Assembly: GCF_038896935.1 (NCBI RefSeq)
Contig: NZ_JBANDC010000012.1
Location: forward strand, 62,001 to 126,000
Direction of reading: 5' to 3'
Origin: Collimonas rhizosphaerae
GTDB taxonomy: Bacteria; Pseudomonadota; Gammaproteobacteria; Burkholderiales; Burkholderiaceae_D
Length of the DNA: 64,000 nt
Shown: one piece after another, positions 42,620 to 51,408 of the stretch
Numbering within the stretch: the first letter of the stretch is position 1
How the letters are laid out: each line of letters starts with the position of its first letter
The notes under the pieces: generated by a model
Database searches by the model: none
What the model was told of the DNA's origin: nothing
Seen by the model: only the letters and a program-made list of their open reading frames with translations
Program-made: the position numbers and the translations under genes

Positions 42620-43081
42620 TCAGGCGTTTGTCCTCAGTTTAGCCACAGCCTCGTCCGCACCCTGCCTGCGCGCCGCGGCCGCCACTTCTTTGGTGACGAT
42701 GGTCTTGCCTATCGGCGCCAGCGCAATGCCGGCCAGCTTCAGGTGCTGGACGCCGAACGGAATGCCGATGATGGTGATGAAGCAGGCGATGGCCGAGAGC
42801 ACGTGGCCGATGGCCAGCCAGATGCCGGCAAACACGAACCACAGAATATTGCCGACCAGGCCCAGGCTGCCGGTGCCGATGTCGTCCCTGTTGTTCAGCT
42901 CTTTCCTGCTCACCGCTTCCCTGCCGAAAGGGAAGAAGGTAAATTGCCCGATCACGAAACAAGCCTTGCCCCAAGGGATGCCGACGATGGTGAGGAAGGC
43001 GACAGCGCCGACCAGCCACCAGCCCAGGCCCATGAACACTCCGCCCAGTACAAACCACAGGAAATTGAGGATCGCGCGCAT
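42620..43081 (-). CDS. yccF: YccF-domain inner-membrane protein
   Basis: A 153-residue protein with two copies of the YccF repeat: F-L-T-I-V-G-I-P-W-G-K-A-C near residues 29-41 and F-I-T-I-I-G-I-P-F-G-V-Q-H near 103-115. About four hydrophobic segments are visible, and the C-terminus is a charged cytoplasmic tail with E-A-V-A-K. Function is unknown in general. It lies 11 nt upstream of the hydrolase gene and just left of a large REP-like hairpin. Confidence 0.9.
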   Translation of the reverse strand: MRAILNFLWFVLGGVFMGLGWWLVGAVAFLTIVGIPWGKACFVIGQFTFFPFGREAVSRKELNNRDDIGTGSLGLVGNILWFVFAGIWLAIGHVLSAIACFITIIGIPFGVQHLKLAGIALAPIGKTIVTKEVAAAARRQGADEAVAKLRTNA

Positions 43082-43139
43082 ATTGTTTTCTCTCCGATGA
43101 AAAACTTGAAAAAAGGTCAGTCATCCTTTGCCGCCGGAT

Positions 43140-43199
43140 TTAATTAGGGTCAGAGTCGAATATTCTCGTCCATCAATATTCGACTCTGACCCTAATTAA
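43140..43199. repeat. 25-bp perfect inverted repeat (REP-like hairpin)
   Basis: Left arm 43140-43164 and right arm 43175-43199 are exact reverse complements of 25 bp around a 10-nt loop. The core TTAGGGTCAGAGTCGAAT recurs at 43212-43233, 43924-43984 and 51409-51468 in this window. It is typical of REP elements that spread with RAYT transposases. It may also act as a transcriptional barrier. Confidence 0.85.
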
Positions 43200-43274
43200 T
43201 GTTCGCGAAATAATTCGACTCTGACCCTAATTACGAAAGGGAAAAATGTAACACCGTAACTGGCTGTCGACAAG
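43175..43274 (+). repeat. 100-bp direct repeat, left copy
   Basis: This 100-bp stretch recurs at 43924-44023 with three mismatches. It comprises two right-arm REP half-sites (starting 43175 and 43212) and a 40-bp non-REP tail (from CGAAAGGG to CAAG). It flanks the proline-rich gene on its downstream side. Confidence 0.88.
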
Positions 43275-43288
43275 ACAATCAACAGGCG

Positions 43289-43897
43289 CTACCACTTGCA
43301 GCCGCTATCTTTTTTTGACAGCACTGCGTCCGCGGCGAGCACCAGGGGGGCTAGTAAACCGAACGGACGGCCGACGTCGAGGCAGTCGGCGCGCGCGCTG
43401 CGTTGGATATCCTGGGCTAGCGGATTATCGGGGCGGGCTTCCAGCGGGTGCGTTTGCAATTGCGAGACGGCGGTACCGTTGCGTCTCTCGGCGGGATCCG
43501 TGGCGATCTTCCTGGCCGTGTTGAATGCGGCGTCCAGGTCGACGCGTGGCTGTTTGTGCGCTGGTTGGGTAATGGCTGCGGTGTCGCCGATGCTGTTCTC
43601 GCGGGGTATTGCGGATGGCAGCGGGGTTATCGTATTGGTGCGGACAGAAGGCTGGGCGGGATGCGGATCGTGCTGGACGACAGGTGGCTTGGTGATGGGC
43701 GCTGCACGTGCCGGGGCTGGCGGTGCGGCCGGCAACAGCAACCAGGTCATCGCCGGCTGCGAACCTGGGGCCGCATCGGCAGCGGCATGAGGTCGGAATA
43801 ATTGCATCAGGCCGAGATGCAATAACAGGGACAATAGTATGCCCATGCGCATTGCGCGCCGGTTTGCCCTAGCTGGCCAGCAGCTTTCGTCAGACAT
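43289..43897 (-). CDS. proline-rich membrane-anchored hypothetical protein (TonB-like layout)
   Basis: A 202-residue protein without an assigned family. A membrane helix (about residues 17-34) follows a basic N-terminus, then a long Pro/Ala-rich stretch (about 40-125), the layout of TonB or cell-envelope linkers. The C-terminal 40 residues contain A-D-C-L-D-V-G, a short hydrophobic segment and a final G-C-K-W. This end resembles small conserved cell-envelope proteins of Oxalobacteraceae, but I cannot name one. The gene is enclosed by 97%-identical 100-bp direct repeats. Confidence 0.6.
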   Translation of the reverse strand: MSDESCWPARANRRAMRMGILLSLLLHLGLMQLFRPHAAADAAPGSQPAMTWLLLPAAPPAPARAAPITKPPVVQHDPHPAQPSVRTNTITPLPSAIPRENSIGDTAAITQPAHKQPRVDLDAAFNTARKIATDPAERRNGTAVSQLQTHPLEARPDNPLAQDIQRSARADCLDVGRPFGLLAPLVLAADAVLSKKDSGCKW

Positions 43898-43923
43898 TTT
43901 TCTGTGCCGTTCAGGACGTAGAA

Positions 43924-44023
43924 AATATTCGACTCTGACCCTAATTAATGTTCGCGAAATAATTTGACTCTGACCCTAATTACGAAAGGGAAAAATGTAA
44001 CACCGTAATTGGCTGTCTACAAG
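43924..44023 (+). repeat. 100-bp direct repeat, right copy
   Basis: 97% identical to 43175-43274, same orientation, 749 bp apart. Mismatches are C/T, C/T and G/T substitutions. Recombination between the copies would delete exactly one repeat plus the intervening gene. Confidence 0.88.
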
Positions 44024-44075
44024 GGAATCGTCAAGTGCGTGACTTGCATCTGTCGGTTTTTTTAAGTGATGTTTG

Positions 44076-44969
44076 TTAACCCGGGCTGGTCTTTGCTTTG
44101 CGTTTGCCTGGTAATAAGCTGCCCAGCTTGCCGCTGGCGAGGGCGGTTCCGAGCAAGGTGATGGCGCAGCCGGCTAGCATGGCTGGGGTGATTTTTTCGT
44201 TTAGGAAAACAGCGCCCCAGATTAGTCCGAACACCGGGATCAGGAAAGTCACGGAGGCGGCATACGATGCGCCTACGCGTTCGATCAGGCGGAAGTACAA
44301 GATGTAAGCGAAGCCGGTGCAGACCACGCCGAGGGCGGCGACGCAAGCCCAGATGGCGGGCGCGATAGCATGCTGCGGCCAGGACAGCAGCGCCGGCGGC
44401 AGCAGCACGACGGAGGCGAACAGCTGGCTGCCGAAGGCGACTACCAGTGGCTGCACTCCTGCCAGATGCTGCTTGGAATAATTCAAGGCAAAACCGTAGC
44501 ACACGGCAGCCAGCAGCGCGGCGGCAATCGCCAGCGGCACGCCTGCCACGCCGGCTCCGGCGCTATCCCACACCAGCACTGCAACCCCGGCCAGGCCCAG
44601 CATCAGGCCGCAGGCCTGGCTGCGGTTCATGGCGTGCCCGAACCAGAGCGCCGCGATCAGGGCGGCCCAGATCGGCGTGGTGGCGTTCAGGATGGAGTCG
44701 ATACCGGCGTTGACGGACAGCGTGGAATAGGCGAACAGGGCGAACGGAACCGCGGAATTGCTGACGCCAACTACAAACAAAGGCCATGCCTTGCTGCGGC
44801 ATTGGCTGCGGGCGGCGGCAGAGCGCAGCACCGGCGCCAGCACCAGCGCGGCAATGCCGACGCGCAGCGCGATCAGCGCGAAGGGGCCGAATTCAGGCGC
44901 GGCAATCCGCAGGAAGAGAAACGATGCGCCCCAGATCGCGGCGAGCAGGAGCAGTTCGATAAAGTTCAT
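44076..44969 (-). CDS. EamA-family (DMT) transporter
   Basis: A 297-residue inner-membrane permease with ten hydrophobic segments in two EamA repeats (A-A-I-W-G-A-S-F-L-F at residue 10; second half from about 150). Family members such as RhaT and YdcZ export amino acids and other metabolites. The substrate is unknown. The C-terminus is basic. The gene is monocistronic and leftward, with 160 bp of non-coding sequence before the M20 peptidase gene. Confidence 0.9.
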   Translation of the reverse strand: MNFIELLLLAAIWGASFLFLRIAAPEFGPFALIALRVGIAALVLAPVLRSAAARSQCRSKAWPLFVVGVSNSAVPFALFAYSTLSVNAGIDSILNATTPIWAALIAALWFGHAMNRSQACGLMLGLAGVAVLVWDSAGAGVAGVPLAIAAALLAAVCYGFALNYSKQHLAGVQPLVVAFGSQLFASVVLLPPALLSWPQHAIAPAIWACVAALGVVCTGFAYILYFRLIERVGASYAASVTFLIPVFGLIWGAVFLNEKITPAMLAGCAITLLGTALASGKLGSLLPGKRKAKTSPG

Positions 44970-45130
44970 GGCAGGTGTCCGTCAATTGGCGAGCGGCAGG
45001 CGCCGCACAATTGCAACATAGGGCATATCCGTGCCCTGGACACTCTGGTTCTTGCGCTCGAATTCGGCAGCAAGGCAGCCCGGCCCCGGCGGGCGCCGGA
45101 ACCGGTTCAGTTTGCGGCTTATTTCCGCCT

Positions 45131-46549
45131 CTATTGCGCCAGGCGCTTGACCAGACGGTAGAGGAATTCACGGCCGTCGTACAAACGCTGGATTTCGACG
45201 CGCTCGTCCAGGCCGTGCGTGCGGCGGTCCGACGGCTCGACAAACAAGCCTGACACGCCATACATCGGAATTCCCGCATTGCGCATATAACTGCTGTCGG
45301 TGGCGCCGGTGCTCATGGCCGGCACCACAGGCACGCCTGGCCACATGTCCTGGGTCAGCGCTTCCACCGTTTTCACCAGGTCGCCGTTGAGCGGCGAAGC
45401 CGGGCTGCGCAGCGGCTTGTTGGTGTAACGCACGGTGATCTTGTCGTTATTGATCACCTGCTTGAACTGGCGATCGATATCGTCAGGATCGTCTTGCGGC
45501 AGGATGCGGCAGTTGACGGTGGCCTTGGCCGATTGCGGAAGGGCGTTTTCGGCATGGCCGGCGCTGACCATGGTGGCCACGCAGGTGCTGCGCAGCTGCG
45601 CATTGTAGTCAGGGACCGCCGACAGGCGCTCGATTGCAGCGGCGTCCGGCTTGCCGCTGCCCACCGCGCGCATGTCCGCGGCCAGCTGGCCGCTGGCGAA
45701 CGGCGCGCTGCGGGCGAAATAGCCGGTGGTGACTTCGGCCAGGTGCACCGGGAAGCGGTAAGCGCTCAATCTGTTGAGCGCGGCGGCGATGGCATAGATC
45801 GGGTTGTTGGCCGTCGGGGTCGAACTGTGGCCGCCGGCATCGCGTGCTTCCAGTTCGTAAGTGGCGTAGATTTTTTCGGCGACCTGGATCCGGTGCAGGT
45901 TCGGCTTGCCGTCGCGCAGTTCGCCGCCGCCGCCTTCGTTGATGCCGAACTCCGCCTTGAGCAATTCGGGCTTGTTGGCGATCAGCCATTTGGCGCCGTT
46001 GCTCTCCACATCGCCGCGTTCTTCATCCGTGGTCAGCGCCAGGATGATGTCGCGGCCGGGCTTGAAGCCTTCCTGCTTGAGCTGGCTCAGCACCGATACG
46101 AAAGCCGAAGCCATCGCCTTGTCGTCGATCGAGCCGCGGGCGGTGAAATAGCCGCCGGTTTCCTGCAGCTGGAAGGGATCGGTCTTCCAGTCTTCGCGCT
46201 TGGCTTCGACCACGTCGATATGCGCCAGCAACAACAGCGGCTGTTTGCTGCCGTTGCCCTTGAAACGCAGCACCAGGTTGCCTTTGCGCGGGAACGGTTC
46301 GATCACCTGGATATCGCCAGCCTTGAAGCCTGCGTCCAGCAGATGCTTTTCCATTGCATGCGCGGCTTTCGTGGTGTCGCCCGCCGAGTGGCTGGTATTG
46401 ATTTCGACCAGCTCTTTGTAGATGTCGTGGTAGCGCTGGGTTTCCGGCGCCAGCGTTTGCGCCGACGCCACGGCTCCCAGCGTGGCAAGGGCCAAGGCTA
46501 CCGTGGCGTACGTGGTTTGGCGCGGCAAGCGGCGAATCTGCATTCTCAT
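45131..46549 (-). CDS. secreted M20-family metallopeptidase
   Basis: A 472-residue zinc peptidase with an N-terminal signal peptide (cleavage after A-S-A near residue 30), so periplasmic or extracellular. M20 metal-site motifs are L-L-L-A-H-I-D-V-V, the bridging Asp in G-S-I-D-D-K, catalytic Glu pair in T-D-E-E-R-G, and the final His in R-T-H-G-L-D-E. The dimerisation (lid) domain contains G-G-H-S-S-T-P. It belongs to the M20/M25/M40 carboxypeptidase-like group; the peptide substrate is unknown. It stands alone upstream of the AtuA operon. Confidence 0.92.
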   Translation of the reverse strand: MRMQIRRLPRQTTYATVALALATLGAVASAQTLAPETQRYHDIYKELVEINTSHSAGDTTKAAHAMEKHLLDAGFKAGDIQVIEPFPRKGNLVLRFKGNGSKQPLLLLAHIDVVEAKREDWKTDPFQLQETGGYFTARGSIDDKAMASAFVSVLSQLKQEGFKPGRDIILALTTDEERGDVESNGAKWLIANKPELLKAEFGINEGGGGELRDGKPNLHRIQVAEKIYATYELEARDAGGHSSTPTANNPIYAIAAALNRLSAYRFPVHLAEVTTGYFARSAPFASGQLAADMRAVGSGKPDAAAIERLSAVPDYNAQLRSTCVATMVSAGHAENALPQSAKATVNCRILPQDDPDDIDRQFKQVINNDKITVRYTNKPLRSPASPLNGDLVKTVEALTQDMWPGVPVVPAMSTGATDSSYMRNAGIPMYGVSGLFVEPSDRRTHGLDERVEIQRLYDGREFLYRLVKRLAQ

Positions 46550-46578
46550 GAACTTCCTTTCTTGGCGGCGTGGATGGA

Positions 46579-46899
46579 TCAGGATGGATCGATATCGTCA
46601 GGAATTTCCAGGGTCATTATCGCCGAACTCAAGCATTTTCCGTGGGCGTCCAGCGCCAGGGAGCGCGTGACGCCGCCGCCCAGGGCGCGCTGCATGACAA
46701 AGTTGAATGCGCCCAGGCTTGGCAGCGCATAGCGCACCACCTCGCCATGCACGATGCCGGCGAAATGCGCCTTGACGCGTTCCGGCGTCAGGTATTTTTC
46801 CAGCAGCGCATAGTCTTGTGCGCGGTAGGCGATCACCGACAGGTTGGAGATGTCGCCTTTGTCGCCGGCGCGGGAATGGGCAAGCTCGCGTAGTTGCAT
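46579..46899 (-). CDS. AtuA-like ferredoxin-fold small subunit
   Basis: A 106-residue protein from ATG 46899, which has GAGG spaced 6 nt; the ATG two codons earlier abuts that site. It begins M-Q-L-R-E-L-A-H-S-R-A-G-D-K-G-D, the hallmark of the AtuA-like ferredoxin-fold domain that in some proteins is fused to the C-terminus of AtuA. Here it is a separate gene immediately after the large AtuA gene. It probably forms a complex with it. Confidence 0.88.
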   Translation of the reverse strand: MQLRELAHSRAGDKGDISNLSVIAYRAQDYALLEKYLTPERVKAHFAGIVHGEVVRYALPSLGAFNFVMQRALGGGVTRSLALDAHGKCLSSAIMTLEIPDDIDPS

Positions 46900-46907
46900 T
46901 TTCATCC

Positions 46908-48236
46908 TCAATCGAAATGGACGGTGGTTGACACCTGCTCGCGTGGCAGCAGGCAAGACTGCACCGCAACCACTTCCTTCGCCGTCTTGGTGACGCCGCC
47001 GCCGGCCGCCGGCCCGCAGGTGTACAGTGTCTCGACCTCATTGCCGATGCGGATCGCTTCGCCTATGCTGCCGCTGCGGGCGCTGACGCGGAGCCGCACT
47101 TCATACGGCTCGCCCGGTTGCGCCGACAAGGCGGCGCCGTGGATTGCGTCCACGCCCAGCAGGTCATAGCGGATTTCATCGAACGCCACGGCGCTGAGCT
47201 GCAGCCGTTCGGCGACAATTGCCTGCGCCAGCCTGCCGCGCGCCAGCGCACCCGGCCCGGCATAGGAAATCTGTCCTTCGCCGATGTAGCTGTCGATATA
47301 ACCTATCGATACTTTCAGGGTGTCCGGCCTGGCGCGGCCGGTGGCGCCTTGCACCAGCACCCGGTCGGGGCCGATTTCCTGCACCGTCGCCGCCGAAAAA
47401 TCGGCCACCACGTCCGGCGTCAGGTAACTGGCGGGATCGTGTATTTCGTACAGCAGCTGTTCCTTGCAGGTGGCCGGCGTTACCTGGCCGCCGGAGCCGG
47501 CAACCTTGGTGATCACGACCGAACCGTCTTCCGCCACCTCGCCGATCGGGAAACCCAGGCGCGCCAGCCCCGCCACGTCTTTGTAGCCCGGATCGGCGAA
47601 ATAACCGCCGCTGACCTGGCCCGCGCATTCCAGCAAGTGCCCTGCCAGCGTGCCTTGGCCGAGGCGGTGCCAGTCGTCCATGGCCCAGCCGAACTCGTGG
47701 ATCAAGGGCGCCAGGAACAGCGCCGGGTCGGCCACGCGGCCGGTGATGATGACGTCGGCGCCCTGCGCCAGCGCTTCCACCAGCGGCGCGGCGCCGATGT
47801 AGGCATTGGCTGACAGCAGCCTGTCGCCCAGGCTGTTGACGGCGATATCCTGGTCGCTGATGTAGTCGCCGGCTTTCATGGCGTCCAGCACATCGTCGCC
47901 GGTCACCGCCGCCACTTTCAGCTTGAGCTTCATGCTTTGCGCAATCTGCCTGACCACAGCGGCGGCGGCTAGCGGATTGGCCGCGCCCATGTTGGTGATG
48001 ATCTTGATTTTCTTGGCGCTGCAGATGGCCAGCACCGCCCGCATCCGCTCCGCCAGCAGCGGATCGAAGCCGAGTACGGGATCTTTCATCCGGCTCTGCT
48101 GGGCGATGGCGATGGTGCGCTCGGCCAGGCACTCGAACACCAGGTAGTCGATTTCGCCTTTTTCAGCCAGTTCTATGGCGGGTTCGATACGGTCGCCGGA
48201 GTAGCCGGCGCCGGCGCCGATGCGGATATGTCTCAT
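46908..48236 (-). CDS. AtuA-family (DUF1446) large protein
   Basis: A 442-residue cytoplasmic protein of the acyclic terpene utilisation AtuA family. It opens with I-R-I-G-A-G-A-G-Y-S-G-D-R and has E-C-L-A-E-R-T-I-A and I-T-N-M-G-A-A-N-P blocks near 33-42 and 80-88. The biochemical reaction of AtuA is not known; homologues also occur in hydroxy-acid and CoA-ester catabolism outside terpene pathways. No atuC/atuF carboxylase genes are here, and a CitMHS carboxylate transporter is adjacent, so a di/tricarboxylate or hydroxy-acid substrate is more likely than citronellol. Confidence 0.9.
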   Translation of the reverse strand: MRHIRIGAGAGYSGDRIEPAIELAEKGEIDYLVFECLAERTIAIAQQSRMKDPVLGFDPLLAERMRAVLAICSAKKIKIITNMGAANPLAAAAVVRQIAQSMKLKLKVAAVTGDDVLDAMKAGDYISDQDIAVNSLGDRLLSANAYIGAAPLVEALAQGADVIITGRVADPALFLAPLIHEFGWAMDDWHRLGQGTLAGHLLECAGQVSGGYFADPGYKDVAGLARLGFPIGEVAEDGSVVITKVAGSGGQVTPATCKEQLLYEIHDPASYLTPDVVADFSAATVQEIGPDRVLVQGATGRARPDTLKVSIGYIDSYIGEGQISYAGPGALARGRLAQAIVAERLQLSAVAFDEIRYDLLGVDAIHGAALSAQPGEPYEVRLRVSARSGSIGEAIRIGNEVETLYTCGPAAGGGVTKTAKEVVAVQSCLLPREQVSTTVHFD

Positions 48237-48263
48237 GCTGGTTTCCTCAAGCTGTATGCGTCC

Positions 48264-49562
48264 TCATAAAGGGAAGACGCCGATCGCGACACAGGTGATC
48301 GTCATGATGACCGAGGCCGTGAACAGGTATTTGAACGTGTATTTCTGGTGGTCGGCGAGATCGATGCCGGCCAGGCCCGCCACCAGGAAGGTGGCAGGCG
48401 TCAACGGGCTGACCGGGAAGCCGGTAGTCATCTGGCCCAGCAGCGCGGCCTGCGCCACGTGCAGCGGCTGCACGCCCAGCATATGGCCGACTTCGGCGAT
48501 CACCGGCAGTACGCCGAAGTAGAAAGAGTCGGGATCGAACAGCATGGACAGCGGCATCGACAGCAGCCCGAGCACTACCGGGATATGCGAGGCCATCGAG
48601 GGCGGCACCAGGCCGACCGCCATCTTGGCCATGGCGCTCAGCATCCCGGATTTGCTCATGATGCCGGTGAACACGCCGGCGGCGAACAGGATGCTGGCCA
48701 TCAGCAGGGCCGCCTTGGCGTGGGCGTCGATGCGGGCGCGCTGCATGTCGGCATTGCGGTAATTGACCATCAGCGCCAGCACCACGCCGATCATGAACAT
48801 CACCACCGGATCGATTTTGCCGCTGATCATCACGCCCAGCACAAAAACGGTCAGCACGATATTGATCCAGAAATTCTGCGGACGGCGTATGCTTTTTTCC
48901 GCCTCGGACAATGCATGCGTATGGACGAAACCGGACGGCGCGCCCTTGGCCAAGCCGAGCCGCCGTTCCTCTTTCAGGCCGAGGTAGTAGGCCACCGAAA
49001 AAACGAATATCAGGCCGACCACCTGCACCGGGATCAAGGGCGTGAAAATCTCGCTGACCGGAATATGCAAGGCGGCGGAAGCGCGGATCATGGGGCCGGT
49101 CCATGGCAGGAAATTGACGCCGGCCGCCAGCGATGCGACGCAGGCCAGGATGCGCTTGTCGATGCCGAGCCGCGTGTACAGCGGCAGCATGGCCGGAATC
49201 GTCACCAGGAAGGTGACAGCGCCCGAACCGTCGAGGTGGATCAGCAGCGCCAGCAGCGCGGTGCCGGGCACGATGCGGGTAGGGCGGCTGCCGACGATGC
49301 GCAGGATGGCGGAGATGATCGGATCGAGCATGCCGGCATCGGTGACGATGCCGAAGAACAGGATCGCGAACACGAACATGCCGGCCACCGGCGCAATGCC
49401 GGTGATGCCGGAGACGATGAATTTGGAGGTCTCCAGGCCAAAGCCGCCGATCAGGGCGGCGATGATGGGGATTGCGATAAGCGCCACCAGGGGCGACATT
49501 TTTTTTGTCAGGATCGCCGCCAGCAGGGTGACGATGGTAATGAAGCCGAGTAATGCCAGCAT
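48264..49562 (-). CDS. CitMHS-family carboxylate transporter
   Basis: A 432-residue inner-membrane symporter of the CitMHS family (citrate in complex with Mg or Ca, proton coupled). About 12 hydrophobic segments; conserved stretches include H-L-D-G-S-G-A-V-T-F-L near residue 110, N-F-L-P-W-T-G-P, and M-T-T-G-F-P-V-S-P-L near residue 385. It is first in the leftward operon with the AtuA pair 27 bp downstream, so it probably imports the AtuA pathway substrate. The regulator gene lies divergently. Confidence 0.9.
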   Translation of the reverse strand: MLALLGFITIVTLLAAILTKKMSPLVALIAIPIIAALIGGFGLETSKFIVSGITGIAPVAGMFVFAILFFGIVTDAGMLDPIISAILRIVGSRPTRIVPGTALLALLIHLDGSGAVTFLVTIPAMLPLYTRLGIDKRILACVASLAAGVNFLPWTGPMIRASAALHIPVSEIFTPLIPVQVVGLIFVFSVAYYLGLKEERRLGLAKGAPSGFVHTHALSEAEKSIRRPQNFWINIVLTVFVLGVMISGKIDPVVMFMIGVVLALMVNYRNADMQRARIDAHAKAALLMASILFAAGVFTGIMSKSGMLSAMAKMAVGLVPPSMASHIPVVLGLLSMPLSMLFDPDSFYFGVLPVIAEVGHMLGVQPLHVAQAALLGQMTTGFPVSPLTPATFLVAGLAGIDLADHQKYTFKYLFTASVIMTITCVAIGVFPL

Positions 49563-49673
49563 GTTGTCTGTCTCCTATCCCTTGGATATTTTTATGGGAA
49601 TACTTGTTATTGCTCTTGTTTTAAGCGCATTCTGGGAGCTGTGGTTTGTGCTGTAAAATGAATTTTTTCGATA

Positions 49674-49698
49674 GATTGATCGTTAAAACGGATTAATC
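49674..49698. promoter_or_regulatory. direct repeats at the LysR/CitMHS divergent promoter
   Basis: GATTGATC (49674-49681) and GATTAATC (49691-49698) are 17 bp apart, directly before the LysR start codon and within the divergent promoter. Such AT-rich repeats are plausible LysR-type binding half-sites. No Shine-Dalgarno precedes the LysR ATG at 49700. Confidence 0.35.
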
Positions 49699-49699
49699 G

Positions 49700-50623
49700 A
49701 TGAAACTCAATATCTCCACCCGCTCGCTGCACGCCTTCCTGGCGCTGCAGGAATGCAAGCATTTCACCCACGCTGCGGAGCGCTGCTTCATGTCGCAATC
49801 GGCGTTCAGCGTCATGATCCAGAAACTGGAAGTGGCGGTGGGCGCCAAGCTGTTCGAGCGCGATACGCGCAACGTCACGCTGACCGCCGAGGGCGAACTG
49901 TTTGCGGAAGTGGCGCGTTCGCTGGTCAGCGATATCGAATCGGCATTTGCCGACATGAGCGACTACGCCGCCAGGCGCAAGGGCCGGGTGGCGATCGCCG
50001 CGCTGCCGTCGCTGGCGGCGAACGGCTTGCCGGCGGTGATTGCCGAATACAAGCGGGCCTATCCGGGAATTACGGTGCAGCTGTTCGACGCCTTGTCGGA
50101 CCAGTGCCTGGCCATGCTGCGCCAGGGCAAGGCGGATATTGCCTTGACCGCGCCCGGTTCGGGCCTGACCGAATTCGATACCAAGACCTTGTGCAGCGAT
50201 CCGTTTTACCTGGTGTGCCGCCAGGACCATGCGCTGGCCGGCAAGCGCCGCATCCGCCTGTCTGACCTGGGCGGCTGCGAGCTGATACACCTGGCGCGTT
50301 CGACCAGCGTGCGCCAGCATGTCGAGCTATTGTTGCGCGGCATTCCGGTGATGAATTCGGGGCTGGAAGTGGAGCATCTGGCGACGGTGGCGGGCTTGAT
50401 CGAATCCGGCCTGGGCGTCAGCATCGTGCCGGAGCTGACCTTGTTCCAGTTTCGTCACATGGACCTGGTCAGCATCCCGATCGATGCGCAGGACATCGTG
50501 CGGCCTATCCTGATCGTGAAAAAGAAAGAGCGCTCTCTTTCGATTGCGGCGCAGGGCATGTCGGAACTGATTGAAAAGCGGCTGCGCAATATCGGCAGCC
50601 GCGCGGCGGGCCGGCGGCGTTAG
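49700..50623 (+). CDS. LysR-family transcriptional regulator
   Basis: A 307-residue LTTR. The N-terminal winged helix-turn-helix reads F-T-H-A-A-E-R-C-F-M-S-Q-S-A-F-S-V-M-I-Q-K-L-E at about residues 22-44, followed by the L-F-E-R-D-T-R linker. The C-terminal co-inducer domain (about 90-295) is complete. It is divergent from the CitMHS-AtuA operon and almost certainly its regulator. Its stop overlaps the convergent lepB stop by 3 bp. Confidence 0.93.
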   Translation: MKLNISTRSLHAFLALQECKHFTHAAERCFMSQSAFSVMIQKLEVAVGAKLFERDTRNVTLTAEGELFAEVARSLVSDIESAFADMSDYAARRKGRVAIAALPSLAANGLPAVIAEYKRAYPGITVQLFDALSDQCLAMLRQGKADIALTAPGSGLTEFDTKTLCSDPFYLVCRQDHALAGKRRIRLSDLGGCELIHLARSTSVRQHVELLLRGIPVMNSGLEVEHLATVAGLIESGLGVSIVPELTLFQFRHMDLVSIPIDAQDIVRPILIVKKKERSLSIAAQGMSELIEKRLRNIGSRAAGRRR

Positions 50624-51288
50624 CGCAGCTGCATGCCGAAGCGTTCGGTCCTCGGCATCCAGTTGCCCTTGATGTCGGCCGACACCAGCACCCGTTCAGC
50701 GCGCCCGATCAGCAACTCGCGCGGCACGAAACCGAAATGGCGGTAGTCGCCGCTGTTGTCGCGGTTATCGCCCAGCATCATGTAGTGGTCCTGCGGCACC
50801 GTGATCGGGCCGAAATTGCGCTCGGCGCTGACTTGCGGCAGCAGCTGGATGCGATGCTGTTCCGTTCCCATCTTTTCATTCAGGCGCAAGGCCACCAGAG
50901 CGCCGCCATGCTCCAGCGGTTCGGGCGCGCTGCCCAGCATGGCGTAGCTGGCTTGCTGGCCGTTGATGATCATCTTTTCATCGCGCATCTCGACAATGTC
51001 GCCGGGCAGGGCGATCACGCGCTTGATGAGCCGGGTATCGTCCAGCGGTGAAAAGAAAGTGACGATATCGCCGCGCTTCGGTTCGCCGAGGCGGCTGAGG
51101 ACGATGTTGGTGAGCGGGACTTTCAGGTTGAATGCGAGGCGGTTGACGAACACCACATCGCCTTCCAGCAGGTTAGGGCGCATGGAACCGGAAGGGATCG
51201 GATTCCAGTCGGCGACCGCGGTGCGGAAAATCCCGAAAAGAAAAAGGAACAGCAGGAATCCCTTGTTGAGACGAATCCAGTTTTTCAT
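50620..51288 (-). CDS. lepB: signal peptidase I
   Basis: A 222-residue membrane peptidase that removes signal peptides on the periplasmic side. One N-terminal helix (about 9-25), catalytic Ser35 in P-S-G-S-M and general-base Lys89 in K-R-V-I-A-L-P-G-D; the third box G-D-N-R-D-N-S-G-D is present. It is shorter than housekeeping LepB (324 residues in E. coli) and has one membrane helix. It is not next to lepA or rnc, so it may be an additional, specialised copy. Confidence 0.92.
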   Translation of the reverse strand: MKNWIRLNKGFLLFLFLFGIFRTAVADWNPIPSGSMRPNLLEGDVVFVNRLAFNLKVPLTNIVLSRLGEPKRGDIVTFFSPLDDTRLIKRVIALPGDIVEMRDEKMIINGQQASYAMLGSAPEPLEHGGALVALRLNEKMGTEQHRIQLLPQVSAERNFGPITVPQDHYMMLGDNRDNSGDYRHFGFVPRELLIGRAERVLVSADIKGNWMPRTERFGMQLR

Positions 51289-51408
51289 TTCACTCCGCCT
51301 TTCAGTGACAACCCATGCCCATCAGCTAACGTACCCAATCCCGCAATCCGCACAGTATGCCACTTATTCCCCTGGCCATATTTCCCCACCCCCAACCTTG
51401 CCAGCCAG

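Noticed and set aside
44975..45253. Rightward 92-codon frame between the EamA and M20 genes
   Set aside because: It is antisense to the 3' end of the M20 peptidase gene and its first part is random-looking; no ribosome site.
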